DNA from: Aurantimonadaceae bacterium
GTDB lineage: Bacteria > Pseudomonadota > Alphaproteobacteria > Rhizobiales > Rhizobiaceae
Length of the DNA stretch: 7,066 nt
Direction of reading: 5' to 3'
NCBI GenBank assembly: GCA_003232595.1
Contig: QIIJ01000468.1
Span: forward strand, 1 to 7,066
The position numbers and the translations under genes are program-made. Under the pieces are notes generated by a model. That model had not been told where the DNA came from. It saw nothing but the letters and a program-made list of their open reading frames with translations, and did no database searches. This document shows, piece after piece, positions 6,804-7,066 of the stretch (position 1 is its first letter; each line of letters begins with the position of its first letter).

Positions 6804-6812
6804 TGGAGTCAA
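6785..6812 (-). promoter_or_regulatory. Outward-facing promoter at the MITE end, toward the cyclase
   Basis: On the minus strand TTGACT (6812-6807) and TATGGT (6790-6785) are 16 bp apart, matching consensus at five and four of six bases. Transcription would start near 6778, leaving about 19 untranslated bases before the ATG at 6759. The right end of the element has the same -10 but no matching -35, so the promoter would act in one direction only. It is a prediction from hexamers alone. Confidence 0.4.
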
Positions 6813-6895
6813 ATCAGCACACTCAGCGAGGCGAGCAGCGTACTGCGATATCGGGTATCGGAGAAGCTGCTCAACGAAGCTGATGGGCTGATTTG
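6810..6895. repeat. Internal 9-bp inverted repeat of the element
   Basis: CAAATCAGC (6810-6818) and GCTGATTTG (6887-6895) are exact reverse complements, enclosing 68 bases. It can form a side stem within the larger terminal-repeat structure. Confidence 0.6.
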
Positions 6896-6907
6896 GCCCA
6901 CCGGAGG

Positions 6908-7003
6908 CCGGTTTTCCGCGCCTTCTGGACATCGTTGCACTTTCCTTGTGGTCGTAAAGACCAGGGCGGAAATTGCGCCTTGCCAGCAGACACGGAAAAC
7001 CGG
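6908..7003. repeat. Internal 11-bp inverted repeat of the element
   Basis: CCGGTTTTCCG (6908-6918) and CGGAAAACCGG (6993-7003) are exact reverse complements. The right copy touches the right terminal repeat. The GGAAAACCGG word also recurs in palindromic intergenic repeats of rhizobia as I recall them, hinting at a mosaic origin. Confidence 0.6.
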
Positions 7004-7037
7004 TCAAGTGATTCCGTATGGTCGAAACTTGCTCTAG
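7004..7037 (-). repeat. Right 34-bp terminal inverted repeat of the MITE-like element
   Basis: Mirror copy of 6770-6803 with two differences, ending TTGCTCTAG. The 29 bases beyond it to the window edge show no recognisable feature; they are the DNA that stood upstream of the cyclase gene before insertion. Confidence 0.85.
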
Positions 7038-7066
7038 TTGCGGACTATGCAGCAATAGCGTTCCAG

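Larger units (their letters stand above)
6771..7036. mobile_element. MITE-like element, TA-flanked, IS630/Tc1 style
   Basis: A 266-bp segment bounded by TA at each end, inside CTAG, with long terminal inverted repeats (6770-6803 and 7004-7037). Duplicated TA within CTAG is the known insertion habit of IS630-family elements, so this is probably a non-autonomous relative mobilised in trans. The interior has no convincing gene and is rich in inverted repeats: 6810-6818 with 6887-6895 (9 of 9), and 6908-6918 with 6993-7003 (11 of 11), plus a small TGGTC-GTAAA-GACCA hairpin. It separates the cyclase gene from its upstream DNA. Family placement is inferred; a rhizobial intergenic mosaic repeat is the alternative. 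Confidence 0.7.

Noticed and set aside
6546..7055. 169-codon minus-strand open frame across the element into the cyclase gene
   Set aside because: Its 3' part lies inside the well-supported cyclase coding sequence in another frame, and the rest is the inverted-repeat element. No domain is recognisable.

Overview
No single obviously new system was found; the strongest unusual structure is a MITE-like element at the right edge. The window looks like chromosomal DNA of an alphaproteobacterium, most likely order Hyphomicrobiales (Rhizobiales). Reasons: a PleC/DivJ/PdhS-type histidine kinase with the rhizobial form of the H-box region, a six-helix membrane class III adenylate cyclase of a type common in rhizobia, and a four-cysteine uracil-DNA glycosylase-like protein familiar from that group. 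Base composition looks roughly balanced by eye, low for many rhizobia, which would suit a marine or low-GC lineage. No rRNA, tRNA, CRISPR or phage genes were seen.

Layout. 1-583 (+): the 3' part of a DUF3179 gene, broken by a one-base frameshift near 352. 623-3708 (-): five genes in the same direction. Read in transcription order they are a membrane-anchored thermonuclease-like protein (TTG start), a glutathione S-transferase, a four-Cys uracil-DNA glycosylase-like protein with a damaged C-terminus, a PadR-family repressor, and a GyrI-like (COG4832-type) small-molecule-binding protein. The first three are closely packed and may be co-transcribed. The padR-gyrI pair has its own promoter, whose -10 region is covered by a perfect 18-bp palindrome ending on the A of the padR start codon, which suggests a leaderless, autorepressed transcript. 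3839-5419 (+): a six-helix hybrid-free sensor kinase, divergent from the nuclease gene. 5467-6759 (-): a six-helix adenylate cyclase, convergent with the kinase, with a hairpin that could terminate both. 6771-7036: a 266-bp non-coding element with 34-bp terminal inverted repeats (32/34 identical) bounded by TA inside CTAG, like a MITE of the IS630/Tc1 type. It sits 11 bp upstream of the likely cyclase start and offers an outward promoter.

How the genes work together. The PadR/GyrI-like pair is a plausible ligand-sensing or detoxification unit: PadR represses its own operon until an inducer binds, and the GyrI-like protein binds or processes a small molecule. The neighbouring GST and glycosylase would fit a xenobiotic/DNA-damage theme, but the link is only proximity. 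The kinase and cyclase are both membrane signalling proteins; no response regulator or cAMP effector is in the window. Two genes (DUF3179 and the glycosylase) carry indels near their 3' ends, so either gene decay or sequencing error is present.
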